A stretch of DNA of 5,664 nt from Sulfuritalea sp. (GTDB lineage: Bacteria; Pseudomonadota; Gammaproteobacteria; Burkholderiales; Rhodocyclaceae). The translations under genes were made by a program, and so were the position numbers. Numbering within the stretch: the first letter of the stretch is position 1; each line of letters opens with the position of its first letter. Below the pieces are notes generated by a model that worked only from the letters and a program-made list of their open reading frames with translations, was not told the DNA's origin and ran no database searches. The DNA lies in the NCBI GenBank assembly GCA_026399445.1, contig JAPLRA010000486.1, positions 1 to 5,664 on the forward strand, read 5' to 3'. Positions 4,868-5,664 of this stretch are shown here, piece after piece.

Positions 4868-5664
4868 GTGACCGCGACCACCCCTGCCCTTGAACTGCTC
4901 GCCCCCGCCAAGAATGCCAACTTCGGCATCGAGGCGATCACGCATGGCGCCGACGCGGTGTACATCGGTGGGCCGGCCTTCGGCGCGCGGGCGAACGCCG
5001 GCAACAGCATCGCCGACATCGAGCGGCTGGCGGCCCACGCGCACCGCTACCACGCCAAGGTTTTCGTCACGCTCAACACGATCTTGCGTAACGACGAACT
5101 GGACGAGGCACGGCGCCTGGCCTGGCAGTTTTACGAGGCTGGCGCCGATGCGCTGATCGTGCAGGACATGGGGCTGCTTGAACTCGACCTGCCGCCGATC
5201 CAGTTGCATGCCAGCACCCAGACTGACATCCGCACGCTGGAGAAGGCGCGCTTCCTGCAGGACGTCGGCTTCTCGCAGATCGTGCTGGCGCGCGAGCTGA
5301 CGCTGAAGGAGATCGCGAAGATTTCCGACGGACTGATGCTCGCCCCACCCTCTCCCTCGGTCCCTCTCCCTGAGGGAGAAGGAAGAAATGCGGCGCCGGC
5401 GACGCTCGAATTCTTCGTGCACGGCGCGCTGTGCGTGGCCTACAGCGGCCAGTGCTACATCAGCCACGCCCACAACGGGCGCAGCGCCAATCGCGGCGAA
5501 TGCTCGCAGGCCTGCCGCCTGCCCTACACGCTGGAAGACGAGACCGGCCGCATCGTCGCCCACGACAAGCACCTGCTGTCGATGAAGGACAACGACCAGA
5601 GCGCCAACCTGCAGGCCCTGGTCGAGGCCGGCATCCGCTCCTTCAAGATCGAGGGGCGGCTGAA
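4868..5664 (+). CDS. rlhA: RlhA-like U32 family protein (23S rRNA C2501 hydroxylation), 5' part, with an in-frame repeat insert
   Basis: 265 complete codons are visible; the gene runs off the right edge. The protein matches E. coli RlhA/YdcP, a 'peptidase U32' family protein that makes 5-hydroxycytidine at 23S rRNA C2501. Landmarks in order: LELLAPAKN (8-16), HGADAVYIGGPAFGAR, AHRYHAKVFVTLNTIL, GADALIVQDMGLLELDLPP, LHASTQTDIRT, then EFFVHGALCVAYSGQCYISH and RGECSQACRLPYTL. The four conserved cysteines are C189, C196, C212 and C216; in related U32 proteins such a set binds an iron-sulfur cluster. The start is GTG: no in-frame ATG fits, and homology begins just after it. No Shine-Dalgarno is evident. 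Between SDG and TLEFF (about 156-178) roughly 20-22 residues rich in Pro, Ser and Glu are absent from E. coli RlhA; they are encoded by a palindromic repeat. The frame stays open through it, so the gene may still work. Confidence 0.93.
   Translation, partial: MTATTPALELLAPAKNANFGIEAITHGADAVYIGGPAFGARANAGNSIADIERLAAHAHRYHAKVFVTLNTILRNDELDEARRLAWQFYEAGADALIVQDMGLLELDLPPIQLHASTQTDIRTLEKARFLQDVGFSQIVLARELTLKEIAKISDGLMLAPPSPSVPLPEGEGRNAAPATLEFFVHGALCVAYSGQCYISHAHNGRSANRGECSQACRLPYTLEDETGRIVAHDKHLLSMKDNDQSANLQALVEAGIRSFKIEGRL
5345..5386 (+). repeat. Palindromic dispersed-type repeat inserted in frame within rlhA
   Basis: The stretch contains two direct copies of CCCTCTCCCT (5348-5357 and 5362-5371). 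The second copy forms the left arm of a hairpin: 5361-5370 pairs with 5374-5383 around a TGA loop, with 9 pairs and one mismatch. Pyrimidine-rich CCCTCTCCCT...GAGGGAGA elements of this style are familiar as short intergenic repeats in many proteobacterial genomes (recalled, not searched). Here the element lies inside a conserved gene, is read as PPSPSVPLPEGEG and adds no stop codon. Its base composition (C/T then G/A blocks) differs sharply from the flanking coding DNA. Confidence 0.8.

Noticed and set aside
4715..5572. A 285-codon minus-strand open frame opposite the rlhA-like gene.
   Set aside because: It is antisense to a strongly conserved gene and has no recognisable protein motif.

Overview
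The window is GC-rich, densely coded DNA from a Gram-negative bacterium, most likely a beta- or gammaproteobacterium. The evidence is a Tat-type Rieske protein, Sec and lipoprotein signal peptides, short intergenic gaps, GTG start use, and a U32-family protein very close to E. coli RlhA (YdcP). No RNA gene, CRISPR array, insertion sequence or phage gene was seen.

Layout from left to right. The tail of a membrane protein (possibly an EamA-type transporter) ends at 70. It converges on a minus-strand pair: an exported PEBP/YbhB-family protein (96-656) and, upstream of it, a stand-alone membrane-anchored Rieske iron-sulfur protein (733-1278) with no cytochrome bc1 partners beside it. A 200-base divergent gap separates the Rieske gene from a plus-strand pair: a 770-residue exported TPR plus CHAT (caspase-like) protein (1479-3791) and a 108-residue single-pass membrane protein (3851-4177). 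A minus-strand lipoprotein gene (4200-4700) converges on that pair. After a divergent promoter gap, the 5' part of an rlhA-like gene (GTG start at 4868) runs off the right edge.

Four of the five complete proteins are predicted to be exported or anchored facing the periplasm, and the fifth has its soluble domain there, so the region is largely envelope-directed. The CHAT protein and the small membrane protein look like an operon and could act together, but this is inference.

Two signals stand out. First, the rlhA-like gene carries an in-frame insert of about 20-22 codons made of a CCCTCTCCCT-type palindromic repeat of the kind usually found between genes. It sits just before the conserved cysteine cluster and is flanked by a candidate 8-base target duplication. 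Second, the CHAT protease carries a textbook 12-residue EF-hand-like calcium loop between its catalytic His and Cys, and seems to lack a core strand segment that relatives normally have.
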